This document shows, piece after piece, positions 7,034 to 16,292 of a stretch of DNA of 64,000 nt. The position numbers were made by a program, and so were the translations under genes. Origin of the DNA: Chitinophagaceae bacterium. Lineage in GTDB: Bacteria > Bacteroidota > Bacteroidia > Chitinophagales > REEL01. How positions within the stretch are numbered: position 1 is the stretch's first letter; the number at the start of each line of letters is the position of its first letter. Below the pieces are notes generated by a model, which saw only the letters and a list, made by a program, of their open reading frames with translations, searched no databases and was not told the origin of the DNA. The stretch is taken from positions 62,001-126,000 of the forward strand of contig REEL01000118.1 in the NCBI GenBank assembly GCA_007695095.1, given 5' to 3'.

Positions 7034-7957
7034 ATGAAACATTTACCTTTACTAATTTTATTACTGATTTTTTCTTTTCAGGGTGTCGCAACCACACCGG
7101 AGATAATTAAAAACTACGATCCTTCTCAGACAACTTTAGAGGCTGAGACTTACGACAATACTACCGGTTTTTTTACCGGACATAATGATTATGGAGATGA
7201 GGCTTTTGGTGAAAAATACTTTTTTGAAGACACAGAAGAGTTGGTTGCTATAATAGCTCACCACACCGGCATTGAAGGTTCAGCAAACAGAAACGCACAT
7301 TACAGGATTACTGAAGTCGGCTCTGATGGATTACCCGGTCAGGAAATTGCTTCGGTAATGATTCCGGTTCAGGATATTCCTGTTGATGAATCAGCTTTTT
7401 TAGTCAATTTAGATAATGCCATTAATATCACAGATTCCTTTTTTGTGATTTTTGATTTGGGAGATTATTCTCATGGTTTTTTACATGATAAAAGAGTAGC
7501 GGTGATGCATACTCCTGATGGAAGCAGAGATGAAGATGACCATGTCGTTTATGGAAGAAATGTGATTAGGTGGCATGGACATGGCGGTGCAGACTGGAAG
7601 GATTACAGAACAGAAAACTTTCAAACCTATCAACCATCTGTACATTTTGCCCTTTTTCCGGTAATTATGGTAGAGGAAGCAACCACATTTGTTTCTGACA
7701 TTGACCAAACATCATTCAATATTAATCTTTATCCCTCACCGGCAACAGAAAGGATAAATGTTAAATTTGAAAATGAAGTTCCTCAAAGTTTTCGTTTTGA
7801 AATTTTAGACTTACAGGGCAAAGTTATGTACCGTGGAGAAAAACAACTTGATGCTACTGAGTACAATATAAACATTAGCGAATATGCTGCGGGCAACTAT
7901 ATTTTAGTAGTTCATACTGATTCTTCCAGCAAAGGCTATCAGTTTGTAAAAAAATAA
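7034..7957 (+). CDS. Secreted His/Asp-rich protein with T9SS type A sorting domain; function unknown
   Basis: 307 aa. Signal peptide 1-20 (MKHLPLLILLLIFSFQ). The body (about 40-210) is not a family I recognise. The T9SS type A sorting domain (about 228-307) starts INLYPSPATERINVKF and ends with GNYILVVHTDSSSKGYQFVKK. The body holds eleven histidines (H50, H76, H77, H89, H147, H151, H159, H170, H181, H183, H204) plus an acidic run RDEDDH at 165-170 and WHGHGG at 180-185, a composition that could bind divalent metal. It lies between two zinc-homeostasis-type genes behind the same operator, so an extracellular zinc-binding or zinc-scavenging role is a reasonable hypothesis, but no homology supports it directly. 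Confidence 0.8.
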   Translation: MKHLPLLILLLIFSFQGVATTPEIIKNYDPSQTTLEAETYDNTTGFFTGHNDYGDEAFGEKYFFEDTEELVAIIAHHTGIEGSANRNAHYRITEVGSDGLPGQEIASVMIPVQDIPVDESAFLVNLDNAINITDSFFVIFDLGDYSHGFLHDKRVAVMHTPDGSRDEDDHVVYGRNVIRWHGHGGADWKDYRTENFQTYQPSVHFALFPVIMVEEATTFVSDIDQTSFNINLYPSPATERINVKFENEVPQSFRFEILDLQGKVMYRGEKQLDATEYNINISEYAAGNYILVVHTDSSSKGYQFVKK

Positions 7958-7973
7958 ATTCATGCGCTGTTTA

Positions 7974-8013
7974 GTTCCCGGTTTAGCTTTACGCTTCCGG
8001 GAACTTTTTATTT
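7974..8013 (+). terminator. Rho-independent terminator inside the zinc-linked unit
   Basis: Stem GTTCCCGG (7974-7981) / CCGGGAAC (7997-8004), 15-nt loop, then TTTTTATTT. It lies only 20 nt upstream of the COG0523 start, and no TAnnTTTG promoter is seen in between. The GTPase is therefore probably expressed by read-through at a lower level than the two upstream genes. Confidence 0.85.
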
Positions 8014-8032
8014 AGACTATAATCAAAAATTT

Positions 8033-9226
8033 ATGAAAAAATTACCCGTAACGGTATTAAGCGGATTCTTAGGTGCCGGAAAAACAACCTTATTAAACCA
8101 TATTTTGCATAACAAAGAAGGACTAAAGGTCGCAGTTATAGTTAATGATATGAGTGAGGTCAATATTGATGCTAAAATGGTTGAAAATCAGGAAGTGCTC
8201 TCCAGAACAGAAGAAAAACTGGTTGAAATGAGCAATGGCTGTATCTGCTGCACCTTACGGGAGGATTTGATTGAAGCTGTTGAGAATTTGGCAAAAGAGA
8301 ATCGTTTTGATTATTTACTGATTGAGAGTACTGGAATTTCCGAGCCCATTCCTGTTGCACAAACTTTTTCTTATATAGACCCTAATTTAAACATAGACTT
8401 AAGCAGATTTAGCTATGTGGATACTATGGTTACGGTTGTTGATTGTTTTAATTTTCTGAAAGATTTTGGAAGTAATGATTACTTAACAGACAGGTCTTTG
8501 ACCGATCAGGAAGGGGATAGTCGCACTATAGTGGATTTACTTACAGACCAAATTGAGTTTGCAAATGTTATAGTCCTGAACAAAACAGATTTAGTGGATG
8601 AAGAAAAAATGAATTTTCTGAAAAATATAATAAAAAAACTAAATCCATACGCAGAAATTGTCTACTCAGAATTTGGGAAAATAGATATTAAAATGATACT
8701 GGATACCGGTCTTTTTGATTTTGAAGAAGCGAGTCAGTCAGCCGGTTGGATTCATGAGTTAGAAAATGAGCATGTCCCGGAAACAGAAGAGTATGGAATC
8801 AGCTCAATGGTGTATAGAAATCAGCGTCCTTTTCACCCCGGAAGACTTTGGCAGTTTATTCAGAAAGAATATCCTCCTAATATTATTCGTGGTAAAGGTT
8901 TGCTTTGGATGTTGACAAGACCGGACATAGCGATTGACTTTAATCAGGCCGGAGGATCCTCAAGAATTCAAAAAGCAGGTGTATGGTGGGCATCAATACC
9001 TGAAGATGACCGATTGCAAAATCCGGCTTATTTACAAAATGAAGAAGTAATAAAAGAAAGATGGCACCCTTACTGGGAGGACCGCATACAGGAATTAGTT
9101 TTCATAGGGCAGGACCTGGATAAAGAGCAGCTTAAAGCAAGTCTGGACAAATGTTTGGCTAGCGAATCAGAGTACAGAGCTTTTATGGATGGGCAAGCTC
9201 CGGCAGATCCGTTTCCGCAAGTGTAA
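8033..9226 (+). CDS. COG0523 (CobW/ZigA-like) metal-chaperone GTPase
   Basis: 397 aa. G3E GTPase with Walker [10 protein letters not shown] (11-19), the metal-binding CxCC motif in NGCICC (C70, C72, C73), ESTGISEP (98-105), the G4 motif NKTD (183-186) and a C-terminal CobW_C domain (about 255-385). Family members deliver zinc (or cobalt) to client enzymes using GTP hydrolysis in the cytoplasm. The length and the C-terminal region with RPFHPGRLW fit the long ZigA/YeiR-type subgroup. Context with DUF1826 and the palindromic operator favours a low-zinc response role. It sits behind a terminator, so expression is probably attenuated. Confidence 0.9.
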   Translation: MKKLPVTVLSGFLGAGKTTLLNHILHNKEGLKVAVIVNDMSEVNIDAKMVENQEVLSRTEEKLVEMSNGCICCTLREDLIEAVENLAKENRFDYLLIESTGISEPIPVAQTFSYIDPNLNIDLSRFSYVDTMVTVVDCFNFLKDFGSNDYLTDRSLTDQEGDSRTIVDLLTDQIEFANVIVLNKTDLVDEEKMNFLKNIIKKLNPYAEIVYSEFGKIDIKMILDTGLFDFEEASQSAGWIHELENEHVPETEEYGISSMVYRNQRPFHPGRLWQFIQKEYPPNIIRGKGLLWMLTRPDIAIDFNQAGGSSRIQKAGVWWASIPEDDRLQNPAYLQNEEVIKERWHPYWEDRIQELVFIGQDLDKEQLKASLDKCLASESEYRAFMDGQAPADPFPQV

Positions 9227-9255
9227 GAAAAAAAGTTTGAATTAAAACTATTCTA

Positions 9256-9966
9256 TCAGGCAAAAACTCTTCTCAATAGTTCGGTAACTCTTGCTGCGGG
9301 GTTATTTCGGATTTTTGCTTCTTCTTCGCTAATCAGATGAAAAATGCCATCTATAGCCTTATTGGTTGTGTAGTCGTTAATATCTACATTTGCCGGCTGC
9401 ATGAATGGAATTTTGTTATATCTGTCCATTACCTCAGCCCAGTATCTGGTAAGCAATACTTTATCAGTAGCCTGAACAACTATAGGATTAAATCGCGCAT
9501 AAAGCTGATCGGAAGTTGTGTTTCTTAAAAAATTCGTGGCTGCATTATCGCCTCCCCTTAATATACTCATGCCATCTTGTATGGTCATGCCTCTGACAGC
9601 CGCAATAAAGATTTGTCCGGCTTCCTTTGAGGCTTCTTCCGCTGCTCGGTTAAAAGCTTCTATACAACGATCTACAGCCTGATTAAAGCCAATAGCCCTT
9701 AGTTGAGTTTCTACATGCTTTGCTTCCGGAGGGAATGGAATTGCAATTACGGGATGTTTAAAAAAACCATCTCTTGCTGATGCAACATCTACCGAGTTAT
9801 TAGTACCGACTGTTAATGCTTCTTTCAGACCGGCTATAATTTCCTGATTCGTCAGCCGGTTGCTGCGGTTATCACCCGAAAAATCAGTCAGAGACAATCC
9901 GCTTTCACAAGACGAAAACAAAAACATAAGTAGAATACTAAAAGCTGAAAGGCGTATAATTCTCAT
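9256..9966 (-). CDS. DUF4197 family lipoprotein
   Basis: 236 aa. Lipoprotein signal with lipobox LFSSC (Cys19 or 20). The rest matches DUF4197: LTNQEIIAGLKEAL, then an HPVIAIPFPPEAK segment, an RAAEEASKEAGQIFIAAVRGMTI segment and GGDNAATNFLR. Function unknown; predicted to sit on the periplasmic face of a membrane. It is transcribed on the same strand as the Bat operon ending at 10029 but has its own promoter match at 9992-9999, so it is probably a separate unit. Confidence 0.88.
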   Translation of the reverse strand: MRIIRLSAFSILLMFLFSSCESGLSLTDFSGDNRSNRLTNQEIIAGLKEALTVGTNNSVDVASARDGFFKHPVIAIPFPPEAKHVETQLRAIGFNQAVDRCIEAFNRAAEEASKEAGQIFIAAVRGMTIQDGMSILRGGDNAATNFLRNTTSDQLYARFNPIVVQATDKVLLTRYWAEVMDRYNKIPFMQPANVDINDYTTNKAIDGIFHLISEEEAKIRNNPAARVTELLRRVFA

Positions 9967-9991
9967 AATGCAGTAATTAAGGTTATTTTAT

Positions 9992-9999
9992 CAAAGCTA
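9992..9999 (-). promoter_or_regulatory. -7 box (TAGCTTTG) for the DUF4197 gene
   Basis: Minus-strand TAGCTTTG matches TAnnTTTG. The leader to ATG 9966 would be about 18 nt. Upstream TTG-like triplets lie closer than the usual 17-23 nt, so the -33 is not convincing. Confidence 0.45.
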
Positions 10000-10028
10000 T
10001 TAAAAATATCCAACAAGAGGATTTTAAT

Positions 10029-11033
10029 TTACACAGCTGTTCTGAGTAAGCTGTGACGCAAGAACCAGTCCAAAACTAAAAAGCCTAAAGCAATCAGTAA
10101 AAAAGGAAAAAATTCCTCGGAAGTTGAGCGTATAATCTGAACATCTATTGTTGTTCTTTCCATTCTGTCAATTTCTTCATATATTTCTGACATAGACTCT
10201 TCATCAATAGCACGGAAATATTTTCCTCCCGTCATTTGAGCTATTTGTTTACAGAGTTCTTCATCGATTTCAACCGGTACGTCTCTGTATTGAACACCCA
10301 TGGGAGTTTGGAAAGGGAAGGGAGCAGTCCCTTCCGAGCCGACACCAATTGTATATACCCGAATTCCTTTGCTGGCAGCAATTTCTGCTGCAGTAAGCGG
10401 GTCAATAAATCCTCTGTTATTAACACCATCAGTCAGCAGAACCACGACTTTTGACTTTGCACTACTGTTTTTAAGTCTGTTTACGGAAGTAGCTAAACCA
10501 TCTCCTATTGCTGTTCCATCCCTGAGAAAGCCAATATCCACTTTATCGAACATTTCTTTTAAATAAGCATGGTCAGTTGTTAAAGGAACCTGGGTGAAAG
10601 CTTCTCCGGCAAAAATCACCAGCCCAATCCGGTCTCCTTTTCTTAAATCAATAAACTCATAAGCCAGATTCTTAGCCGCTTCCAATCGATTCGGCTCAAA
10701 GTCTTCAGCAAGCATACTACCTGAGATATCCAGTGAAATTACGATGTCAACGACCTCTGTGGATACATTTCTTTCTTCTAATAAACTTTGTGGTCTTGCC
10801 AAAGCAGTTATGAGCAATAAAAGACCCAAAAAGCGTAAAATAACCGGAAAATGTAATAGCCTTACTCTAATGCTTTTCCCATGTTGAGAAATTGAGGGAA
10901 TATTAGAAACATTGAAAAAAGCTTTCTTTTTGCTTAAAAATAAAAAGTATAAAAGCAGCCATATGCAAGGAAGTATTCCCAGCCATAAAACTTCAGGGTT
11001 TGCCCATTCCAAATTTGTAAATGGAATATTCAT
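10029..11033 (-). CDS. BatA-like VWA-domain membrane protein
   Basis: 334 aa. One N-terminal and one C-terminal membrane segment flank a von Willebrand A domain (about 90-295) with an intact MIDAS: DISGS, the Thr in GTAIGDG, and LLTDGVNNRG. This is the BatA/BatB aerotolerance type. The VWA domain faces the periplasm and probably forms a complex with the MoxR/DUF58 products upstream. It is the last gene of a four-gene operon, 3 nt after the preceding gene. The usual downstream batB, batC (TPR) and batE genes are absent here. Confidence 0.88.
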   Translation of the reverse strand: MNIPFTNLEWANPEVLWLGILPCIWLLLYFLFLSKKKAFFNVSNIPSISQHGKSIRVRLLHFPVILRFLGLLLLITALARPQSLLEERNVSTEVVDIVISLDISGSMLAEDFEPNRLEAAKNLAYEFIDLRKGDRIGLVIFAGEAFTQVPLTTDHAYLKEMFDKVDIGFLRDGTAIGDGLATSVNRLKNSSAKSKVVVLLTDGVNNRGFIDPLTAAEIAASKGIRVYTIGVGSEGTAPFPFQTPMGVQYRDVPVEIDEELCKQIAQMTGGKYFRAIDEESMSEIYEEIDRMERTTIDVQIIRSTSEEFFPFLLIALGFLVLDWFLRHSLLRTAV

Positions 11034-11036
11034 TTG

Positions 11037-12005
11037 CTAACTGTTTTTTTCTTTTTGGTTTTGATTTTCTTCACCTTTCTTATCTGTCTTTTTCTCTTTG
11101 GGCTTTGTGTTTTCAACTATATAAAATGCCTGATCCATAACTTTATCGCAATCATTAACAGAGGGTATTCCCTTTGCAAATTTTACGAAATCAGCCGTTC
11201 TTAACAAAGATGCCAGACTGAGTTGCAACTTTTCTTCATCTGTTACTCTTTGAAAGCTGCTAATTATCTCCGGTGTTGTTAACTCAAGCGCATCTATTTC
11301 AAATCTTTTTTCCAGATAGTTTCTCGTAATATAAGACAACTCAGAAAAATATAGTTTAAAGGACCCTTTAGCCGGATAATCTTTAAGCCGCAAGGCCGTA
11401 AGCATTTCAATAGCTTCTTCGTAAGGAGGCTTTTGTGGAATTATTGGTTCCACTTTTTTAACCGGTTTTCTTTTCCTGTTTTGTAAATAATATACTAAAA
11501 AGCCTAATGCCAGGAGAATTATTAGAAGCCCAATTAAGAAAAACAAAATATCCCAAATAGCCCATGAGATGTTTAAAATATCTTTTATTGGCCGGTGACC
11601 ATCTTCAAGCTCAATTTCTGCTAAGTAAACACTGACTAAACCTGCTTCTGACTTTATAGTGTCTGAAATGCGGTTATTATTATCATAAACATAAAAATCT
11701 ACCGGTAAAATTATGTGATGCCCTGTATCAAAAGCTATCAACTGTAGTTTATGTGAAAAAATTACAGAGTCAGCTCCTTTATTTTTTTGTCCAGATTCAT
11801 GATTTAGCAATTCAAGCGGTAAAAATAAAGTATCCCAATAAGGAGTAGATAAGCTGTTTCCCTTTGGCAGTGTTTTTTCAAAATGTAAATCTACGGCTTC
11901 TCCAATTTCAATTTTTGCACTATCTATGTGCAGACGGACGCTTTGTTTTGCCTCTGAAACGGAAAGGCTAAAAATAAATATGAATAAGGGAAGTAATTTT
12001 TTCAT
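11037..12005 (-). CDS. Membrane protein of the Bat operon (BatD/DUF4381-like)
   Basis: 322 aa. Signal peptide (1-19), a beta-rich periplasmic domain (about 20-160), one membrane helix (about 170-192), and a cytoplasmic helical domain with YFSELSYITRNYLEKRFEIDALELTTPEI, the signature of the DUF4381-like helical part found between DUF58 and VWA genes. The C-terminal tail is a Lys/Glu/Gln-rich run. Exact role unknown; position and topology suggest it couples the MoxR/DUF58 module to BatA at the membrane. It is separated from both neighbours by 3 nt. Confidence 0.75.
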   Translation of the reverse strand: MKKLLPLFIFIFSLSVSEAKQSVRLHIDSAKIEIGEAVDLHFEKTLPKGNSLSTPYWDTLFLPLELLNHESGQKNKGADSVIFSHKLQLIAFDTGHHIILPVDFYVYDNNNRISDTIKSEAGLVSVYLAEIELEDGHRPIKDILNISWAIWDILFFLIGLLIILLALGFLVYYLQNRKRKPVKKVEPIIPQKPPYEEAIEMLTALRLKDYPAKGSFKLYFSELSYITRNYLEKRFEIDALELTTPEIISSFQRVTDEEKLQLSLASLLRTADFVKFAKGIPSVNDCDKVMDQAFYIVENTKPKEKKTDKKGEENQNQKEKNS

Positions 12006-12008
12006 ACT

Positions 12009-12884
12009 TTATCTGGTCCTGTCCCTGTTTTTAAAAAATGCATGCAGAGCAGTTATATAAGACTGCCCGGTATTTATTTCTATAAGCCCGGCACCGCTTT
12101 TTCTAAAAAGGCTTCTAGTTTTATCCTGATGTTCCAAAAAGGCTGCTTTAACTTTTTTACGAGCTTTTTCAGAAGCTGTATCAAACCAAAAATATTTGCC
12201 GCTTTCTAAATCTCTCATTGGCAGTAAACCGGCATTGGGCAAATCATATTCAAAAGAATCATTGACTTTTATGCCTACAACATCGTGCTTTAAGGATGCA
12301 ATACGAAGCGGGTCTTCATAACCTTTGTCAAAAAAGTCGGAGATAATAAAAATTATGCTTCTTTTTTTCATCCAGTTTGCGGTATGTTGCAAAGCATTTT
12401 TAATAGCTGTTTCTTCAGATTTTGCCTGTAAGTAAAGCATTTCTCTGATTAAGCGGAGTATATGTTTTCTGCCTTTTTTTGGAGGTACAAATAAATCTAT
12501 ATCTTTTGAAAAAAATGCTGCACCCACTTTGTCATTATTTTGTGAAGCTGAAAAAGAAAGCGTAGCAAAGAGTTCTGTGATAATTTCTTTTTTGGTTAAA
12601 GTGGTTGTGCCAAATAAATTAGAGGCACTTAAATCGATCAGAAAAAATACATTTAGCTCTCTCTCTTCTTCGTAAACTTTTACAAAAACCTGATCGAGTC
12701 TTGCCGTTACGTTCCAGTCGATGTTTCGGATGTCATCCCCGTACTGATATTCTCTTATCTCGCTAAAAGACATACCTTTTCCCTTAAAGGCACTATGATA
12801 CTCTCCGGCAAAAACCTGATTGGAAAGACCTCTGGTCTTTATTTCTATTTTTCTGACTTTTTTTAATAATTCACTTGTGTCCAT
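12009..12884 (-). CDS. DUF58 domain protein
   Basis: 291 aa. The DUF58 core is visible: GKGMSFSEIREYQYGDDIRNIDWNVTARLDQVFVKVYEEE, followed by a VWA-like fold starting FFLIDLSASNLFG. No membrane segment. DUF58 proteins accompany MoxR AAA+ ATPases and are likely adaptors or chaperone clients. It starts 16 nt after the moxR stop and ends 3 nt before the BatD-like gene, so all four genes form one transcript. Confidence 0.92.
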   Translation of the reverse strand: MDTSELLKKVRKIEIKTRGLSNQVFAGEYHSAFKGKGMSFSEIREYQYGDDIRNIDWNVTARLDQVFVKVYEEERELNVFFLIDLSASNLFGTTTLTKKEIITELFATLSFSASQNNDKVGAAFFSKDIDLFVPPKKGRKHILRLIREMLYLQAKSEETAIKNALQHTANWMKKRSIIFIISDFFDKGYEDPLRIASLKHDVVGIKVNDSFEYDLPNAGLLPMRDLESGKYFWFDTASEKARKKVKAAFLEHQDKTRSLFRKSGAGLIEINTGQSYITALHAFFKNRDRTR

Positions 12885-12900
12885 TCCCGTAGTTTTTTAA

Positions 12901-13899
12901 TTAAGGAACTTCTACCCTGTTCAATATTTCTGTAATGATTTTATCGGAATCTATGTTTTCAGCTTCTGCTTCATAAGTTAGCCCAATTCTGTGACGCAAA
13001 ACATCATAAGCAATCGCCCGCACATCTTCCGGAATTACATATCCGCGGGTTTTTATAAAGGCATGCCCTTTGGCAGCCATAGCCAAACTAATAGTTGCTC
13101 TTGGAGAACAACCGGTTTGGATTAAATTTTCAAGATCGTTTAAGTGAAAATCTTTTGGTCGTCTTGTCGCATTGACAATATCCAGGATGTAGTTTTCGAT
13201 TTTTTCATCCATATAAACATGTCGCACGGTTTCTCTTGCTTTTAAAATTACTTCCGGCTTAACAACCGGATTTATAGGCAGAAAACCTTCCGATACATTT
13301 CGTTTCATCACCTTTCTTTCAGATTCTCTGTCCGGGTAGTCTATTTTCACTTTTAGCATAAATCTATCCACTTGTGCCTCCGGTAAAGGATATGTACCCT
13401 CCTGTTCTATCGGGTTTTGAGTGGCCATTACCAAAAAAGGTTCTTCCAATGGAAATGTTTCGTCACCTATAGTTACCTGTTTTTCCTGCATGGCCTCAAG
13501 AAGAGCACTTTGAACTTTTGCCGGTGCCCTGTTAATTTCATCAGCTAAGATGAAGTTTGCAAAAACGGGCCCTTTTTTCACTTCAAAAGTTTCATTTTTT
13601 CTACTGTAAATCATGGTACCGGTAAGGTCTGCCGGCAACAAATCGGGTGTGAACTGCAAGCGCTTAAAACTTACATCAGTAGCTGCTGCAAGTGATTTAA
13701 TTGCCAGGGTTTTTGCAAGCCCCGGAACGCCTTCCAATAAAATGTGTCCATTTGTAAGCAATGCTATCAACAGGCGGTCGAGCATAAATCGTTGACCTAC
13801 AATTGCTTTTTCCAGTTCAATTTGTAGTAGTTTAATAAATTCGCTTTCTACTCTGATTTTATCATTTAACTCATTGATATCAATACTTTGCTGCTCCAT
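12901..13899 (-). CDS. MoxR-family AAA+ ATPase
   Basis: 332 aa. Walker A EGVPGLAKT, Walker B ILADEINRAPAKVQSALLEAMQEKQVT, sensor 1 MATQNPIEQEGTYPLPEAQVDRF, and sensor 2 region GCSPRATISLAMAAKGHAF. MoxR ATPases act as chaperones for VWA-domain proteins. It is the first gene of the MoxR/DUF58/BatD-like/BatA operon, with a promoter match at 13925-13932. Confidence 0.93.
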   Translation of the reverse strand: MEQQSIDINELNDKIRVESEFIKLLQIELEKAIVGQRFMLDRLLIALLTNGHILLEGVPGLAKTLAIKSLAAATDVSFKRLQFTPDLLPADLTGTMIYSRKNETFEVKKGPVFANFILADEINRAPAKVQSALLEAMQEKQVTIGDETFPLEEPFLVMATQNPIEQEGTYPLPEAQVDRFMLKVKIDYPDRESERKVMKRNVSEGFLPINPVVKPEVILKARETVRHVYMDEKIENYILDIVNATRRPKDFHLNDLENLIQTGCSPRATISLAMAAKGHAFIKTRGYVIPEDVRAIAYDVLRHRIGLTYEAEAENIDSDKIITEILNRVEVP

Positions 13900-13924
13900 A
13901 TTCTATGTATTTTTTTAGGCTTTG

Positions 13925-13932
13925 CAAATTTA
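13925..13932 (-). promoter_or_regulatory. -7 box (TAAATTTG) for the MoxR/Bat operon
   Basis: Minus-strand TAAATTTG, a full TAnnTTTG match, about 25 nt upstream of the moxR ATG. No clear -33 TTTG at standard spacing. Confidence 0.5.
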
Positions 13933-14187
13933 CTAAAGGTAAACTAAAAAAAATATACGCATATTGTATGTTTTCAAGGGTTATAGCGATTTTTTTAGAA
14001 AAATTTGATACTTAAAGCCACTAAGCTAAGATGTTTTTATACACTTTTGGTATTCCTTTGAAAAATTGTTTTTTCAGTCTTAGTCTAAATGAAATTTTCT
14101 TGTTTGTGTTTTTCGGTTTTTTATGAAATTTTAAAAAGTTTTACACTGTATAGAAATATAAGTCTTAAAGTATAAAACTAGTATTTG

Positions 14188-14238
14188 AAAGCTATATGCC
14201 TATGTGGTGAAATCGCTTAAGAAAATTAAAAAAAGTGA
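14188..14238. repeat. Degenerate dispersed repeat in the 13900-14285 gap
   Basis: The 386-nt gap between the MoxR promoter and the polytopic-protein gene has no convincing ORF. It holds a stretch (GCTATATGCC, TGTGGTGAAA, TTAAGAAAAT, AAAAAAAGTGAG in order) that aligns with 24531-24577 in another gap. A separate GCCACTAAGCTAAG motif near 14014 resembles the opposite end of this kind of repeat. Probably a decayed intergenic element; the rest is AT-rich sequence with nothing recognisable. Confidence 0.4.
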
Positions 14239-14285
14239 GTATGTAAGTTAAAACGCGAACTCCAAAGGCCGGACTATATATCTTA

Positions 14286-16277
14286 TCAATATTTTAAGTG
14301 CAGAAATTGCTGGCCGGAGACTTTGTCTGTCAAAACATTATCTATATATGGCTGAAAGGAATTATCAATTTCTATTCCACGGTCTATAAGTAAAAAGTCA
14401 ATATTCTTTACCTTTATAAACTGCATTTGATAGTCTGCTAAATCATCTTTTTTAAACTCTACTGTTTGCTCATTTAAAAACCGTGCGAAGGGACCCCGTT
14501 GATTAATTGTTTCTATTCGATTCCTTTCTAATTCAGTTAACCCTACTTCATTTATTTCATAGGGATTATTGAGTACAACTCTAAAATAACCGGTTTTATA
14601 AAGTGCTAAATGGTTAACAGCACCTCTGCCCCCGATTTGCGACCAGAATCCAACTGCATTTTGCCGATTTACAATAACCCCAAATATTGGATTGTGCTCC
14701 GGATTTTCATTTAAAACATCTATTATCCCATGTACATATTCCGCAGAAAAACGCTCATTTGCATCTGCCAGTCGAAGTGAATGGTTTCTGTCAAATACAA
14801 TTACAGAAAGTATTATAAAAATTACGACAAAAATACGGGTGCTATGCCTGAGAAGTGGATTTTTGAAAAAAAGAAAATTATTTTTATCGACAGATACTAA
14901 AAAGACTAACAGCAAAATGTTTAGTAACATGACTGCGGGCATATAAAAAAATTGAATGGAATCCGGAATTACATTTACAAGTGACCAAAAAAGTAATCCG
15001 GTGAAAAAAAGAAAGGAATAGAAAACAATTATAAAGCCATGCTGAGCAGGAATGGAAAGGATTTTTTTAAAGGCACTTTTATTAAAAAACATAGTGACTG
15101 CCGGAACCAGATAAAGGATATACAATACAAATATGCAAAAGATTGCTCCGATTATAATTTTTAAAATTCGGGTGGGCTGTTCAATTAAACCCGTAAGTAT
15201 TGTGTTAACATCAAAGCCCCCGGTAGCCTGTGTTTGGGCATTCAAATAATAAAAACCAACTAAGATTAAAAAAAGTATAAAAGGTGTAAATATTAAAATG
15301 GCGGTATTTTGACGTTTTTTTCTCAAAAAATAGAACAAACCCGTTAAAACCATTGCAGAGAAAACTGCCGGCATATTCGCAATGTTGATGATTGGCAGCA
15401 TTAACAATGGAAGATAAATAAATCGACTGGAATTCAGCGCCAGTAATACAAACCAAAGAAAGAACAATGAAGTTGTTAAGGCTTTAATATTGAAACCCAT
15501 TCCATAAACGAAAGCTTCAATTTGCGGAACAATAAAGGTTAGCGGAAAACCATGAGCGAAAATGAATAAGGGTGCAACAATCTGAAAAAACAAATGGCCT
15601 TTCAGTGTTCTAACTATTGCAATAAGACCTACTGCTAAGACTATTGCTAAAATACTGTGACTGTAAATATACATGGATTCCAAAGCGGGGATTCCAAAAT
15701 AAACAATTCCGGGAACGGCTAACCAAAGTTCAAAATAATGATATGGAACAGTATTCATTTGCTCCTCAGGAAGCATGGGGTTCAGCAAGTTGGTGGTTGT
15801 TTCTATGCCCGGACTAATCAGGTTATTTACATATAAAGCGTAGTGCATGTAGTCACCATGCGGAAAATTATTCAAAGGTGTATTGTAAAACGATAATGCT
15901 TGCACAGTCCAGATAAACAAAACAACCAAAAACAAATATCCCGGTGTTTTGAAATCGGTATTGCCCAATTTATTTTTAGGCAGAAAGCTTTCAAAATTAA
16001 TAGCCGGTTTTTTACTAAAGCCGTTTGTTTTTTGATAGACAGCAAGTAAAAAAAGGGGTATAAAAAGCAAGTGGATGGTATTTCCGCCGGTATAAAACAC
16101 AGAAAGAACAAAAATCAGGGCTATCAGTCCGTATATAAGCTTTGAAAAACAGCTAAAAAAAGCATCTCTTTCAGGTTTTTTTTCATGAAAAATCATGAAT
16201 AATGCATTTCCGGTGACGTATGTTACAAGAATGCTGATAAAAACAGCTATAAAAGAATAAAAATCTAAAAGTTCCAT
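14286..16277 (-). CDS. Large polytopic membrane protein, GT-C-like (candidate glycosyl transferase)
   Basis: 663 aa with about thirteen hydrophobic segments and a soluble C-terminal domain (about 535-663). No close family recognised. After an early membrane helix (113-130) comes a loop with PHGDYMHYALYVNN (D142), which resembles the acidic catalytic first loop of GT-C glycosyltransferases. It is the last gene of the operon that begins at 20252, 15 nt after a GT2 gene that itself follows gtrA. GtrA, a membrane GT2 and a specific polytopic GT-C protein are the three parts of Gtr-type glycan modification, so transfer of a lipid-linked sugar onto a surface glycan is the likely role. This is inference from context and topology. 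Confidence 0.6.
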   Translation of the reverse strand: MELLDFYSFIAVFISILVTYVTGNALFMIFHEKKPERDAFFSCFSKLIYGLIALIFVLSVFYTGGNTIHLLFIPLFLLAVYQKTNGFSKKPAINFESFLPKNKLGNTDFKTPGYLFLVVLFIWTVQALSFYNTPLNNFPHGDYMHYALYVNNLISPGIETTTNLLNPMLPEEQMNTVPYHYFELWLAVPGIVYFGIPALESMYIYSHSILAIVLAVGLIAIVRTLKGHLFFQIVAPLFIFAHGFPLTFIVPQIEAFVYGMGFNIKALTTSLFFLWFVLLALNSSRFIYLPLLMLPIINIANMPAVFSAMVLTGLFYFLRKKRQNTAILIFTPFILFLILVGFYYLNAQTQATGGFDVNTILTGLIEQPTRILKIIIGAIFCIFVLYILYLVPAVTMFFNKSAFKKILSIPAQHGFIIVFYSFLFFTGLLFWSLVNVIPDSIQFFYMPAVMLLNILLLVFLVSVDKNNFLFFKNPLLRHSTRIFVVIFIILSVIVFDRNHSLRLADANERFSAEYVHGIIDVLNENPEHNPIFGVIVNRQNAVGFWSQIGGRGAVNHLALYKTGYFRVVLNNPYEINEVGLTELERNRIETINQRGPFARFLNEQTVEFKKDDLADYQMQFIKVKNIDFLLIDRGIEIDNSFQPYIDNVLTDKVSGQQFLHLKY

Positions 16278-16292
16278 CAGCTAAAGGGTAAT

